Shown here: positions 46,833 to 58,899 of the stretch, in pieces
Numbering within the stretch: position 1 is the first letter of the stretch
Layout of the letters: each line of letters opens with the position of its first letter
Source of the DNA: Gonatopus flavifemur
Taxonomy: Eukaryota; Arthropoda; Insecta; Hymenoptera; Dryinidae
DNA: 64,000 nucleotides
NCBI GenBank assembly: GCA_018340375.1
Contig: JAFFJZ010000011.1
Span: forward strand, 930,001 to 994,000
Direction of reading: 5' to 3'
Notes under the pieces: generated by a model
The model's input: only the letters and a program-made list of their open reading frames with translations
What the model was told of the DNA's origin: nothing
The model's database searches: none
Program-made: the position numbers and the translations under genes

Positions 46833-46952
46833 CCCGGGAAAAAATAATTCATATATGGTTGTATATGAGCGTATGCTGATAGATTCCCCACTTTCATATT
46901 TGAATGCATATGTGAATCAATATGGGTCCATATATGGAATTTTTTTCCCGGG
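46833..46952. mobile_element. 120-bp CCCGGG-ended MITE, CA duplication
   Basis: CCCGGGAAAAAATAATTC and GAATTTTTTTCCCGGG, flanked by CA on both sides. CATATATGG, GTATATGAG, GCATATGTG and CCATATATGG recur inside. Confidence 0.85.
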
Positions 46953-47149
46953 CAGTTACACGATTTTGAAATTATTTTATCCTTATTACGAATATCAGAA
47001 GTTAATTGTGGTTCCTTAGTTCATTCTGTTACAGTAGATGGAGTTCCTCCGGATCGTATATGTTTTTTTTTTATGAGTTGTGAACGTACTTCAACCATGA
47101 TTAGTTTATTAAAATAATCCGTATGAAGACTCATGACAGAAATAATGTT

Positions 47150-47720
47150 GAAACGCCTGAAGTGTCCCGTACCGACACTTTCAATGTCGTTCAGTAACGA
47201 CACCTTATAATAAGACAAATAGATTAATAAACGGACAGACTACCAAACAGGCAGGCAGACACGGAACCAAAATTATTCCTTGAAATTTGAAAAATATTTT
47301 GCTGTCAGAAATTTCCATAAAATTTCCAGTTTTTTCCTTGGTCTGCGGAAACGATCAAAAAGCTTGGCGTTATGTCATAACGAGGAATGTCAACTCATTT
47401 TTGACCCTTTTTTAAGGCTCAGTGTGAAAAATTAACATACAAAGCATCAAAGTTTTCATCTTCATCTTCGAAATGTAAAAAAACATATAGGGGTCGGTAC
47501 CGTACGACACTTTTCAGAAAGCTTAATATTTGGACTTTCGCATTCTCATATTCAGTTTGTACTTGATGTCAACTTTAAGGAAGATAGCATATATATACCC
47601 AATCGGTGATAATAAAAGTAACTAATCATCATCTCACACTTGAGATTTTCCTCATCTAGTTGAACTTATACTGAAAAACGTTAAGGGTGTCGGTACTGTA
47701 GGGTCTTCCCCTACCTTAGC
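47150..47720. repeat. Region repeating GTCGGTACCG / CGGTACCGAC words
   Basis: GTCCCGTACCGACACTTT, GGGGTCGGTACCGTACGACA and GTGTCGGTACTGTAGGGTC occur across 570 bp in both orientations. The dispersed repeat at 47230-47395 lies inside. Ends unclear. Confidence 0.45.
47230..47395 (+). repeat. Dispersed repeat with GGCAGACACGGAACC
   Basis: GCAGGCAGACACGGAACCAAA and GCGGAAACGATCAAAAAGCTTG match 20160-20300. A truncated copy. Confidence 0.55.
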
Positions 47721-48219
47721 GTGTATTTAATACGTTGCACATAGTGAAATTTAGTTTCAAGCCAATTCTGAAGTTACGTGGATCTGAATATATTGACTTC
47801 ATTCTTGATAATGCATATTTTGTCAATAGTTTTAGACTTTCGAAATAAAATCTTCTCAAATATTTAAGATGAAGAGTATTTTTATGGGCGTTTGATACTT
47901 TTATCTCTAGTAAAACTATGGATACACATTTTTTTAGATTGTAAATGAAATACTTGGTTTTCATATAACGTTTCAAGAACGTTCTGAAAGCGTAACATAG
48001 CATGTATAAACAATGTTCCCAAAACGTGTTTCCCAGCACAATGAATGAATGTCCTCGAGACGTTTGGAGAATGTACTTCTGAAAACCATAATCTATGGAA
48101 TCTATGGAATGACATGTTTTCAAAACGTTTTGAGAACTCTCGGTGCTGTGTGTCCTCCGTTTCAACATTGGCTTTTCTGTTATTTTCCGCTTATTTGCCC
48201 ATGGGCTATAATGGGTCAA

Positions 48220-48866
48220 GGGGTTATAACAGTCTGAAACAAAACGATTTTTAAACAAAAAAAAATATATATATATATCATGTGTATATGTTTTATATTA
48301 ATATTTAGCTTGGATCACTCGATTTTCCCCTTTTAAAACTTGAAACGTGTTTTTCTCGAAATCATGTTTTTTGACCTGGTTGACAGCATAACTCAATCAA
48401 ATTTCGTGAGATCGACTGGATTCAAATTGGATTCTCTTCGAAAAACGTATCGCTATTGCTGCATCGTACAGTTTTTTTAACTTTTAGTGTTTGGTTTGAA
48501 AACCAAAAATTTTAGTGAGAAGTTCCGTAACTGACCGCCATTATTTTCTAATAAAAATTTCAAAATTCCCTACGATGCTGCGATGACTGCTCTACTACAA
48601 TTTCATGATCTTTTTGAATTTTTGATTTCGGACGTCTGAAGTTACGCTATCAACCGCAAGGGGGTCAGTTTTCTGATATGTCTTTATGCGGCCGTTCTTG
48701 TACTTAATTAAGACCATGTATATGTATATATATATACATGTACATAAAATTTTGTCAGTGTACTTTATAGCTCATTTAATAAACATAAACAATTTCAAGT
48801 CGATCGGAGCAGCCGTTTTTTCAAAAAAATACCTCAGTTTTCAGCCTTTCAGGGTGTCATAACCCC
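48220..48866. mobile_element. DNA transposon remnant, GGGGTTATRAC ends, TTAA-type site
   Basis: GGGGTTATAACAGTCTGAAA at the left and TTTCAGGGTGTCATAACCCC at the right. TTAA follows the right end and TCAA precedes the left, suggesting a mutated TTAA duplication (piggyBac or Kolobok style). The interior parallels 33660-34030. Contains a short TA run at 48265. Confidence 0.55.
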
Positions 48867-48894
48867 TTAAGTGGATATACGAGCGCATGTGGCT

Positions 48895-49110
48895 TTACAG
48901 CCAGATATATCTGGTGGCATTTTTCTCAGACAAAAATACTCGAAACCGGACTTATGAAAAGGTCTGAAATTTTCAGCGATGCCTCTTCGAAGGTTAATCT
49001 AGATCTATACAGAACCATAGTGACCTTTGAAGAGCCATCCCTGAAAATTTCAGCCCTTCTTATAAGTCCAGTTTCAACTATTTTTGTCTGAGAGAAATTC
49101 TACCAGATGG
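48895..49110. mobile_element. Fold-back element, TCTGAAATTTTCAG type, copy 2
   Basis: TTCTCAGACAAAAATACTCG, ACCGGACTTATGAAAAGGTC and TGAAATTTTCAG are mirrored by CTGAAAATTTCAG, ACTTATAAGAAGGGC and TTTTTGTCTGAGA. Confidence 0.75.
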
Positions 49111-49402
49111 AGCGACATATATACCGTAAACATTAAATTTCAATTATCGATCTTTTCAAGAAGAGTGAAGGTATCCATATGAATCCAACTCCATTTATAA
49201 GAATGAGAGATGAGAGAACAGGCTGTGAATTCACCTTTTATTTGTTCTGTTCCATACCACCAAAGATAGTAAAACGACGTGTTTTTGACGCTTCTGGGTT
49301 GAGATATCTCGAAAACCTGGTAGAAATTTTGTCTGGGCGTTCCACTTACCACACGGAGAGAACTGTTCAATAGAATTTACCAACAAGAGTGGTGAAATAC
49401 GG

Positions 49403-49531
49403 CACTATTAAAATTTTTGTGAATATTTACTAGAACTTTAGTCGAATCTACTGCTGCAGTAATAATTTTAACCGCGACCGTTGTAGATTCTACTAGAACT
49501 CTTATAAATATTACGGGAAATTTCAATAGTG
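49403..49531. mobile_element. 129-bp fold-back element, CACTATT ends
   Basis: CACTATTAAAATTTTTGTGA with GTCGAATCTAC is mirrored by GTAGATTCTACTAGAAC and AATTTCAATAGTG. Confidence 0.7.
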
Positions 49532-49695
49532 CCCGGGAAAAAATTATTAGATCTATCTAGATCCCAATAGATCTGAGTAGATCTGATTTTTGAGCAGATC
49601 TGGTTCAAAAGATCAGATTAGATCTGCTTAGATTTCAGTATATCTAATTAGATCTTTTTACATCTGGTTGGATATATGTTTTAGTATGAAGAAAA
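49532..49695. mobile_element. AGATCT-reiterating element
   Basis: Opens CCCGGGAAAAAATTATTAG, like the 46833 element. Six exact AGATCT plus several AGATCC/AGATCA/AGATTT variants fall in about 150 bp. A CCCGGG right end is missing. Confidence 0.65.
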
Positions 49696-49748
49696 CTGAC
49701 GATCATCATGGAACAGTTTACCCTAACTCTCACAAAGATCAAAATATC

Positions 49749-49950
49749 CACACAGCATAGGCTTGTCACAAATGAATTCCCGTTATGTTAGTTCAAAAAG
49801 AATTCATGAAGAAGTCTTGAGAATTCTTTTTGAATCCTGGGGATTCATAAAGGATTCATTCTGAACTGTTATAACGGGGATTCTTGAGGAATTCCACGAT
49901 TAATTCATGAAGAATTCTTTATGAATCAATCGGGACCAGTGTGCTGTGTA
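49749..49950. mobile_element. GAATTC-reiterating element, CACAGCA ends
   Basis: CACACAGCATAGG at the left and CCAGTGTGCTGTGTAGG at the right. AATGAATTCCCG, AAAGAATTCATGAAG, GAGAATTCTT, GGAATTCC and AAGAATTCTTTATGAAT fill the interior. Confidence 0.65.
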
Positions 49951-50617
49951 GGTACGCACTGATGAAGAATAACATGAGAATAGTATCTGTTGCCATAATG
50001 AAACATATATCCTCCAATTATAATACTATATGTGATTCTCTATGCCATCAATTTTCTCCGTGTACTAGATGGGGACCCATGTGGGGGCAACTAGATAACA
50101 CATTTCAGCCAGTTTGATTTTAGTGCTCAAACATTTAGTTGGTTTATGTGGATTTTTCATGCTTCAACTCATCGTACAGTAACTTTGATAGTCCATGAAC
50201 ACGGTCAGAGGAATAAAAGGAAGTCCAAACGTTTCAATCTATCATTCAGCATTGTTTTATGGGAATAGGTTCAGGAGCAACGTACTTAACTTAGGATTAG
50301 ATTTCAAAATACATTTTTAATCATAAATGTGATTTGACTGAAAAAACAAGATTTCTAATTAGCAATTTGAACTACATTCTAGAAATTTCCTGTGAAATCT
50401 GGGTGGGCATAGGTTAGGAAATGCTTTACAAAACTAGCTAGAAATCAACTCAACATCTGGAAAAACTAGCTGGGACCCATCTAACTGCCAATCATAATTT
50501 CTACTAGGGTAGGATGATGGAGTAATTCTAAGTTGGGATTCGTAATCAGCGCACCAAACTTCTTTGCGCACATTAGATCTGGTATCTGGTTCTAAAAACT
50601 ACAAAATTATAATAACT

Positions 50618-51133
50618 TGCCGAAGAGAACATGAAGCTCCGACAAACGTCCAGAATAGATCAACATAGATCAGTCTGAGGCTCCGTTGGAGCCAACTTTT
50701 AGGTGCGTAAACGGTTTACAAAGTTTACATAAACATTTGATTGTTCGTTTGACAATGGTTTCAAGAAAGGTTCATGGGACGTTGATTAAGGGTTCTCCGG
50801 AGATTCATTCCAGTTTCAATTGAGCATGTTGTAGAGGGAATTATAATTATAATTATAATTATAATTATAATTTCCTCTATCCTTCATTTATTCGTGAAAA
50901 AAAGCATAACCGAAAAAAACTTATATTGAAAAATTGAAACTCCAGTGAATCTTCGGTGAATCTTCAATGAATGTTGTGTGAACCTTCCTTGAAATTATTC
51001 TTAAGCGGACATTGTAACGTTCATCAGACCTTCGTCAAATGTTTATGAAGCTAAACTTGAGCTCCAACCGAGCTTGAGTTTGATCTACGTTGATCCATTC
51101 TGAACGTTTGTCGGAGCTTCATGTTCTCTTAGG
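50618..51133. mobile_element. Fold-back element, AGAACATGAAGCT ends, copy 1
   Basis: AGAGAACATGAAGCTCCGAC and its inverse GTCGGAGCTTCATGTTCTCT, with ATAGATCAACATAGATCA mirrored. TTCATTGAA/GAAGGTTC-type words recur. At the centre is a (TATAAT)n run (50831-50873). Confidence 0.85.
50833..50872. repeat. (ATTATA)n microsatellite at a fold-back centre
   Basis: About 40 bp of ATTATA repeats, itself self-complementary, flanked by GAGGGAA and TTCCTC. Confidence 0.9.
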
Positions 51134-51356
51134 GAACACAATTGTGTTGTTATCATTATTACTATTATCATCATCACCGTCATGATTATTTTGCGGCTCC
51201 CCGTATAGCACATGACGTGTCAGGCTCATGGGAGGAACGTATTTTTGGAAACATAAGAACATGCCATACATGTGTGAGATCATGTCATCCATATTCTAGG
51301 CACATTCATGCACATAGAAATGTCCTCCCAGATGCCCTGGATTCAAGAATATGGTA

Positions 51357-51586
51357 AGGTGAACACCCCCATTTGTGAACCCCTTAGCCCCAATTAGCGA
51401 ACAGTCATTTATTCATTATATTTCCCCTATGACATATTATTCTGGATTTGTTTACATACCAGTGGTTTATTTAGTGTCTAGTCAGTCATGCTTGGATGAG
51501 ATTGAAGCACTAAATGAAAAGAATTTTACGTCAAAAACCAGAATATTCATTATAGGGGTCCCGTTCATAAATGGGGTCATCTATCT
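51357..51586. mobile_element. 230-bp fold-back MITE, TA duplication
   Basis: CCCCATTTGTGAAC and its inverse GTTCATAAATGGGG, with ATATTATTCTGG mirrored by CCAGAATATTCATTA. TA at both edges. A 93-codon frame within is an artefact. Confidence 0.7.
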
Positions 51587-51989
51587 TAGGTATATTCTGT
51601 TGATCATCTCATACGCATCTAGTTTTTGGGTCGGAAAAAAGGTTATGTACTTCTAAAAGACTTCTGTCAACATATTCCAGATATCCAATACAGCATCAGA
51701 AGCATAATTCAATCGCAATTCTTTCTAAAAGAAACATCATTGTTGAATAACTTTCCTTATGTTGCATAAAATATCTTCCCAAAATGTTTTGCAACTGCAT
51801 AACTTCTAAAATTGTGTTGGCTTACAATAACTGACAAAAAGCACTTCACGTCACTCTGATTGAAGTTTCATGAATATCAATTGTAGTGTTGTCTCATCAC
51901 AATCAATTTTCAACATCATCACTAGAAATAGGCGTCACGTTACTGTGGATGAAATCTCAAAATTTCCTATAGCATGATCATATCCGAAG

Positions 51990-52466
51990 GAAACATGAAG
52001 CTTCAACGAACGTTCAGATTAGATTTGTGTAGATTGGGCCGAAGGTTCATAAAAGTTAACTTTCAGGTCCACAAACGGTGGACAAAAGGTTTTACGAACG
52101 TTGAAATGTCCTTCTCGAAGTACTTTAAGGAAACATAGATGGAAGGTTCGCTGAAGGTTCATCGAAGGTTTCATGAAGCTCCCTAAAAATATCTATGCTT
52201 ATAATAACTTTCATCAATGTGTATGAATGATCAATTAATTAAACATAAATCAATATAAGTATTGATATTTTTGTGAAGCTTCATAAAACCTTCGATGAAC
52301 CTTCAAGAAACGTTCCATCTATGTTGCCTGAAAGTATTTTGAGACGGGCATTTCAACGTCCATAGACCCTTCGTCAAACGCTTGTGAATCCAAGATTTAT
52401 CTCTCATGAACCCCGGTCCGATCTATACAGATCTAATCTGAACGTTCGCTGAAGCTTCATGTTCTC
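51990..52466. mobile_element. Fold-back element, AAACATGAAGCTT ends, copy 2
   Basis: GAAACATGAAGCTTCAACGA and TCGCTGAAGCTTCATGTTCT. AGATTAGATTTGTGTAGATT is mirrored by ATCTATACAGATCTAATCT. GAAGGTTCATCGAAGGTTTC and GAAACCTTCGATGAACC-type words recur. Same family as 50618-51133, 0.9 kb away. Confidence 0.85.
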
Positions 52467-52814
52467 TATATTCTAATATAGAACTATATAGAACTATATT
52501 CCGTAAGTTCACACTCTACCTCCATAATTTGGATATAAATCCGATAAATCAATTTAAACCAGACGGGCCTAATTTCGTACATTCGAAGAAACTTTATAAG
52601 ATGTTTTGAGACAGTATACAAATTCATAACGATGAACATCACCATTTCATCCCGGCTCGCGTACACAACACCATTTATCGGTTTATTTGCAAATGAGTAG
52701 TTATAGTTAACTAAGTTCTAGGAAAGTTTCCTGCCATGTGAATTGAATATAATTGTGATAATTTTGCCATCTGATGTGGAGTGATATATGCCAGGAATAT
52801 GTTATTTAGAATAT

Positions 52815-52995
52815 TCTGTTTTCCATGTCAAAATTAACGCCGCGCGGATTCTATAGGAGTCCACCCCGAAATTCGGTGTTATAACTCCAAATGGTGTTGG
52901 AATGACACCATGCAGTGTCAACATAACACCGTAGGGTGTTGAAACAACACCGTTCGGGGTGAACTTTTTCTAACATCGCCGCTTTTCTTACAGAG
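52815..52995 (+). mobile_element. GGTGT/ACACC element, copy 3
   Basis: GGATTCTATAGGAGTCCACC, GGTGTTGGAATGACACCATG, AACACCGTAGGGTGTTG and CATCGCCGCTTTTCTTACAG align with 42192-42400. The left end is truncated. Confidence 0.75.
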
Positions 52996-53028
52996 TAGCA
53001 ATAATTCCACTATCACAGCTACTTTCAT

Positions 53029-53262
53029 GGAAAAAAGAAAACAGCAATGGTTACTGTGAGTCACAAAGATACATTGGAAGTCAAATTCATTCTATTCCGT
53101 ACTGCGTTTCCCAGTCCTCATTACTGTCCAGTCAGCGTTGAGGCATTTTATTACAATACTCATCACTGTGATCGCGCTAATCTTCATTATCCAGGCGTGT
53201 TTTCATTTGTTTTTCAACCGATCGCTGTCATTCACAGTAACCAGTAGTGTTTTCTTTTTTCC
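53029..53262. mobile_element. Fold-back element
   Basis: GGAAAAAAGAAAACAGCAAT with GGTTACTGTGAGT is mirrored by TTCACAGTAACC and GTGTTTTCTTTTTTCC. Confidence 0.65.
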
Positions 53263-54440
53263 AAACTACTTCAATGGATAAAATGGTTAATGTAAGTGAA
53301 AACGTGGAGATCCTCTCAATTCCAGCAGTATTCTCCTCTCAGCGTACATGGTAAACGATTTCTACTGGAAACTTCAAGTATTTCATTGGAAGTTATTGAC
53401 CAGGAAATTGGACTGAAAATTTCAATACATCTTCTGGAATATCCTAGCACATTCACTAGAATCTTGCTGCGAAAATTGAAATTGTACAATATAAAATCCG
53501 TAAAATTTCAGTGAATGTACTGGAAAATGAATTCAATAAAATTTTTCAGTACCAAGGTAGAGTTAAATTTCAATTTTTTTTACAGTGTACCAAAACTTTG
53601 AAAGTGTTTTTCTGAAAACTATATTTTTCAAAACAGTGTACACGATATCTAGAGATCTAATTAATGAATTAACTTGAAATTTGGTACGCTCGGTCTAAGG
53701 ACTAGTGTATTTCGCGTGACGGACAATTTTATCAATATCGTGTTCCGTTCAATAATTATCAATAATAATAACATGTAGTTTGGGCCTAAAAATCACACTC
53801 AAAATCATATTCTTAGAGTTTGAATCGTTTATAGAACCGAAGCGAAAATTCAAACTCACAAAATCTAATATATCATCGGTGTTGATCTCCCTGAATTCAT
53901 TTCTTGAAACTGGAAATAGCATTTGGAAAATGTATTACCAAATTTGAGTCTTCAACAGTTGAATATTTCGTTATGAGATCATCAATTTGTTTTAACAAAC
54001 GATCCACTTCAAGACAATTCAGAATTTAGGAATTTTCTTCTCGCCACCAAAAATGAAGAGAAAAATGAAATGCTCCACACGATAGCCAATACAATACAGA
54101 TCATGAGCAAATTTTTTATTTTTGTATCGGACGATTAGTTTTTGCAAAATCACGTACACCATCCGACCAGGCGTGAAAATCATAGGAACGGGCGGAACGG
54201 CACAACCCAGCCAGTTCAAAAGTTTTCCCGGAACGAAAATGTTGACACATTTTTTAATGTATTTAGAACATAGGTGCAAAAAATAGCTGGTGTCTCACAA
54301 ATATTCACTTAGAAATTAATTCCTGAAAAAACGCCTGTCACTGTGGCCCGAGCCCTCAAATGGTGCACAAATGCACAAATGATCGCGTGTAACTGTGATG
54401 AATTTCTTCATTTATTTCTTTATTAAATTATTATTGTCAC

Positions 54441-54500
54441 TTATCTTTATATTATTATATAATTATTATGTTATATTATATTATATTATATTATATTTTA
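54441..54500. repeat. (TTATA)n AT-rich microsatellite
   Basis: TATTATAT-type repeats for about 60 bp. Confidence 0.85.
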
Positions 54501-54528
54501 TTTGTTTATCAAATTCTTCCATACTATA

Positions 54529-54600
54529 CAGTAAAACCCCGCAGTAAGAAACCTCGTATTAAGAATCTTCCCCTATTCCGACTTCAGTTTCCTCAACTCG
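54529..54600. mobile_element. Possible pogo/Tigger-like transposon end
   Basis: TA then CAGTAAAACCCCGCAGTAAG resembles the CAGTAAAACC-type termini of pogo-group elements. No matching inverted end was found within several kilobases. Confidence 0.35.
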
Positions 54601-56599
54601 CAACAATATTATATCATCAAGATTATTGACAATTCAAATATTCAATTTTGCAATATGATATGGTTCATATGAATAATTTATATTTCCACATTTGAAAAAT
54701 ATTACTTTTGACTGAGGGAAAAAAATTTTTGGTTCAAATCTATCTCTACAAACTTTCTATTGCAATTTGTTTTGATTCATTTGTGAAGAAAAAGCGATAT
54801 TGAGCTCCCATATTGGAAAGTTGCCATCGCCAGATTCGAACTCTCTTCCGAGTCGAAAATACAGCCTTTTGATCACATCAACAGATCTCCAAGATGACAA
54901 CTGAGGACTTGAATTGCGATTTAACGCAATCCTCGACTTTGTTTAGAGTTTACGATGAAAAAATATTTAAAATGAGCATAAATTTGTTGAATGACTTTGA
55001 ATTTGAATCACAGAAATTTTTTCAGGAATTTATTTATTAAACTCATGTAAAGTTTGTGGATCAATCAGAAATTGAAATTAATTTTTGTGTTTGGGAATTC
55101 AAGAAAAACTCCATGATTAAAGGGTTGATAGAAAAATATGTATCACTTGGATGTCATTTTTAACCGTCTTCCGTGATTGATAAATACTGATATCTGAGGA
55201 GAGGAATTATAATGTTTTACATGTCCAAAATATATAGCTGTCTTGACAATGAATGGATTTTGTCATGACAATTTGTTTAGTTAATGCAGTGATACTTATT
55301 GTTCTCACTACTTGATATTATTTTGTCAAATCAATAAGGTTCATTCTGACTTGAAATGGCAACTCATATTCTCATTTTAACCAGTAATTTCCAGCCATAC
55401 AATTCTTGTTAACAAAACAATGTGCTGTTGCTTTAAGAACGACAAATTATTGTATAACCAGCAATAGAATGTTGATAATGTTTATATTGCTAGTGCTACC
55501 ATACACATTTTTCCCCTTGTGCTTAATATTTATTATTTCTAACTAATTTTTTTCCAAACTCCATTGAAGTGTCCTTCAACTAGTTTTTCTTCTATTTGCT
55601 ACCAAAGATCCACATCGTAAAAAAAAACTGGAAATCCACTGTGCCTTGGCACTGGGAGATTTCAGTATATTTATTTTCCAGTTTATTCACTGGAATTCCA
55701 CTGTCAATTGTAATAAACTCGGTCTCAATTGTGACACCGGAGTACTATTGAATAATTCTCAAGAAAAATTTTATTCCTTTTCTTTGCTCTGAATGCTTGT
55801 GTTTTTGATTGGTTCCTTCACTCTCGACTCTGTTTTCTTTAGTTCAGTGTTCCTTGCTCCAATCATACTGTGTTTCATCTTGTCCCAGCAGACAGTTTTC
55901 AATTGGAATTCATCTTTGATCTACCTCTGAATATTTCTCAATAAAAACGCTCAACATTAGGGAGAATAATCCTAATCCTCTATATATTCAACCTATCTTT
56001 CAAAGAAATCTGGAATTTTAACGAACTGACATCATGATAAAGTTACCTAAAGTTAGATTATTGAGGCGAAATTTTTTCAACATACTGTAATTTGGGATAG
56101 ACGCATTCCCGACAACTGTTAGTTTCTCAAAAGAACTCTCAAACGCCTCCTTTTCTATTGCCAAACCAGCGCACTACACTTACACACAGATGATTGCATA
56201 TAACGATGATTCGTCTTATCCCGTGGGTTCATCTTAACCCCACTTCCCCTACTGAAAAACCGCAAAAACGATCCCTGAGAGAGTACAATGGTTTCCTCTT
56301 ATAGATCGATTCATTAAATTTCTTGATGGTTTTATTTATATGCGTATTTTTACTGCGTTTTTCGAAATCCAATTCAAAATTTCGTTTCCCAGTTGTTATA
56401 GCAATCTTCTCCCTCTCACTTTGGGCTATTGAACTTTGGAAATAATATTGGAAACATAAGGAATTAATAAATTTGATTTGTTATAATTCACACCGATTTA
56501 TGTGTTACAATTGACACCGGAGACAAATTGAGATAAAGACATAGAGATTCTGATTTACAATTCATAGTTTGTGCATTCTAAATCAGGTAACATTAAGAG

Positions 56600-56870
56600 G
56601 ATATCACAGTGACTATCGGAGCAAGTTTTTTTGCAACAAAATACTTGAAACCGAATTCACGGAAAAATCTGAAATTCTCAGGGATGATTCTTTGAGACTT
56701 CATCTAGGTCTGTATAGAGCCCGAATTTTGGATTTCGGAAAATTTTTTTTTTCGGAATTTAAAATTCAGGCTCTATTCAGACCTAGATGATATCTCAAAG
56801 AATCATTCTTGAAAATTTCAGATTTTTTCGTGCATTCAGTTTCTAGTATTTTGTTGCAAAAAACGTGCCC
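56600..56870. mobile_element. Fold-back element, TCTGAAATTTTCAG type, copy 3
   Basis: GCAACAAAATACTTGAAACC, TCTGAAATTCTCAGG, TTTGAGACTTCATCTAGGTC and the AGCCCGAATTTTG block are all mirrored after a central T-run near 56743. Confidence 0.8.
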
Positions 56871-57654
56871 CGTAAAACGTAGCACAGAAATTGATTGAAT
56901 TATACTCTTAAATCGCATCGAATTCGACATATTTTTTGTAGTATTATTAACCCATTAAGGCTAAAGGCGAATTTAGTGCAAAGTGGAAAGAGGTGTATGG
57001 TGGGATGAGATCATTCGGGCAAAAGATGATTTTTCATGGAAGAGAGATTTTTTTCCACTGTTTAAAACTAAAATTTTCCGAACACTTATGTGAAAAATTA
57101 CAGATAGGTTGAATACATTCACGCCATTCGATTTTACGGACTGAAAGAGGATTAATGTCTCGGAGAAATCCTTCCCCGAATTATCATTGAAAAATGAATA
57201 AAAAATTCGAAAGTACAACAACAGTTTCGATTCACCAGGATGTTGTGACGAATACCCGATATGTCTTCAAAGGGATGAGGTCATTCAGTCAAAACATGAT
57301 TCTTCATGGAAAAACAATTTCTTTCATTGTTTATAAACAAGTTTTTCAAACAATTATGTGACGAAAATTTTGTAAGAGATGAATATTTTTCTCTTCCGCG
57401 AGAAATCATTCTTAAACCACTAATTTTATCCTTTTAAATACCGATGCTGAAACGTACTTTTCTAATATAGTGGATAAATGCAGTCAACGGATTGATACTT
57501 ATGTGAGGGTGACGATTCACTGAGTCAACTATATTAACAATCGAACCACTTGTTAGTTACAATAATTGCCACCAACTTGCCAAAATCGCGTACATTTAGT
57601 AGTAACTATTAAGGCAATAATGATAATGCTAATACCTATGATAATCATAAGAAT

Positions 57655-57709
57655 AATAAGTATGATGATGACGATGATAATGATCGTGATTATAATAATA
57701 ATAATAATA

Positions 57710-57741
<32 letters not shown>

Positions 57742-57755
57742 AATGATCATAATCT
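57655..57755. repeat. ATG/ATA trinucleotide microsatellite
   Basis: GATGATGAC, TAATAATAATAA and GATGATGATGATG runs. Translates as Ile or Met strings on either strand. Confidence 0.95.
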
Positions 57756-57879
57756 TGCTTTGAGAAGTATAATTGCAGCGAAATTGTAGTGATATGGCTC
57801 CTACTACGAATCTACTTGATAAATTCACAAGGAAAAAAAATTTTTCATGTCCTATTTATGATTATTTGAATTTATTTAC

Positions 57880-58766
57880 GGGGTGGTCGGATAAAAACGG
57901 GTAACATAACTTCAATCGGTCATAGAGAAGTTTGCTATCAGCAATGAATTAACCAACCAAAGCCTTACAGTTTCCTTATTCATTCATTTACAACATAATA
58001 TTCGTATATTGCTCCAAAATTAATACAATGTTTTTTATCTTCGTTTTAGTCCAAAGGTACAAAAACCCGGTTTTTCCCCCATGGGTAGGACAAAACCGGG
58101 TACTCGTTTGAATTAATGCGAAACACTTCTGGATTGTGAAATTTTTATTACCATCTGTCGAATTCGATAAAAATTTCTGAAACAGACATAAGTCATGTTT
58201 AAAAATTGATATATTTCGACAAACTAAAGAGAATTGTTCAGAGAAAGAATTTTTTCAGGCCAATTCGGTTAAGAACAAAAGTCGCAAGTACACACAAAGC
58301 AATCTTGAAAAAGGAACATTTTGTTCATGAATATTATAGAATGAAAAAACCAATTTTGTTAAATTTCATAAATTGGAAGGTAAAAATCTCAAGTAGTCGG
58401 TTTGACCCCACAGTAACTTGTTGCGTTCAGTATGGCTCAGATAGATTATGCGTTGATCTAACGAACTAATAAAAAATGAAAATACGCAAAAAACATGCTC
58501 AATTGAAATACGTACATGGATTTCTCTTGAGAGAGTGGTAAAGCGCTTGAAACTCACTACACAAATGCAGCAATTTTTTCGCATAAAACTTGGAACAACG
58601 TTCTAACTGAGAGAGACCACGTTGCGTCGATGCTATTGTTCTCTCAAACTGCTCAAAATGTTTACTGCTACTAGTTCAAGCGTTTGCTGCCAGAAGAGAG
58701 CACTAATCAGGGAGATATTGAGGTACCCGGTTTGACCCACCTACCCGGTTTTATCCACCTGTCCCC
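57880..58766. mobile_element. 887-bp element with GGGGTGGTCGGATAAAA ends
   Basis: GGGGTGGTCGGATAAAAACG at the left. GGTACCCGGTTTGACCCACC and CGGTTTTATCCACCTGTCCCC at the right. ACCCGGTTTTT and AAAACCGGGTAC also occur inside. No transposase frame. Confidence 0.65.
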
Positions 58767-58899
58767 AAAGCAAAGTTGGAATTCATATGAAGACATATGT
58801 AGTCATATATGGTGCTATACATGAAAAGTTTATATCATTGTATGTAATGAAAAAACATGTAAAATTTGTGTCATATATAATTACCTTGAATTTTATATA

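Larger units (their letters stand above)
49352..50062. mobile_element. Composite CACGGAGA element with nested short elements
   Basis: CACGGAGAGAACTG at the left and ATTTTCTCCGTG at the right could be one element of 711 bp. Inside are a hairpin (49403-49531), an AGATCT-repeating element (49532-49695) and a GAATTC-repeating element (49749-49950). Boundaries of the outer unit are uncertain. Confidence 0.45.
54000..57550. other. Non-coding DNA, few repeats recognised
   Basis: Contains an AT microsatellite, a pogo-like end and one fold-back (listed). Around 55600-55760, CTGGAAATCC/GGATTTCCAG-like words repeat. No gene recognised. Confidence 0.4.

Noticed and set aside
47716..48258. 180-codon open frame on the minus strand
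   Set aside because: The longest frame in the window, but it crosses the left end of the 48220 transposon remnant and short palindromic repeats, and its product shows no recognisable domain. Treated as chance.
51375..51656. 93-codon open frame with hydrophobic segments
   Set aside because: It covers a fold-back MITE and both arms contribute, so membrane-like Ile/Tyr runs reflect AT-rich sequence.
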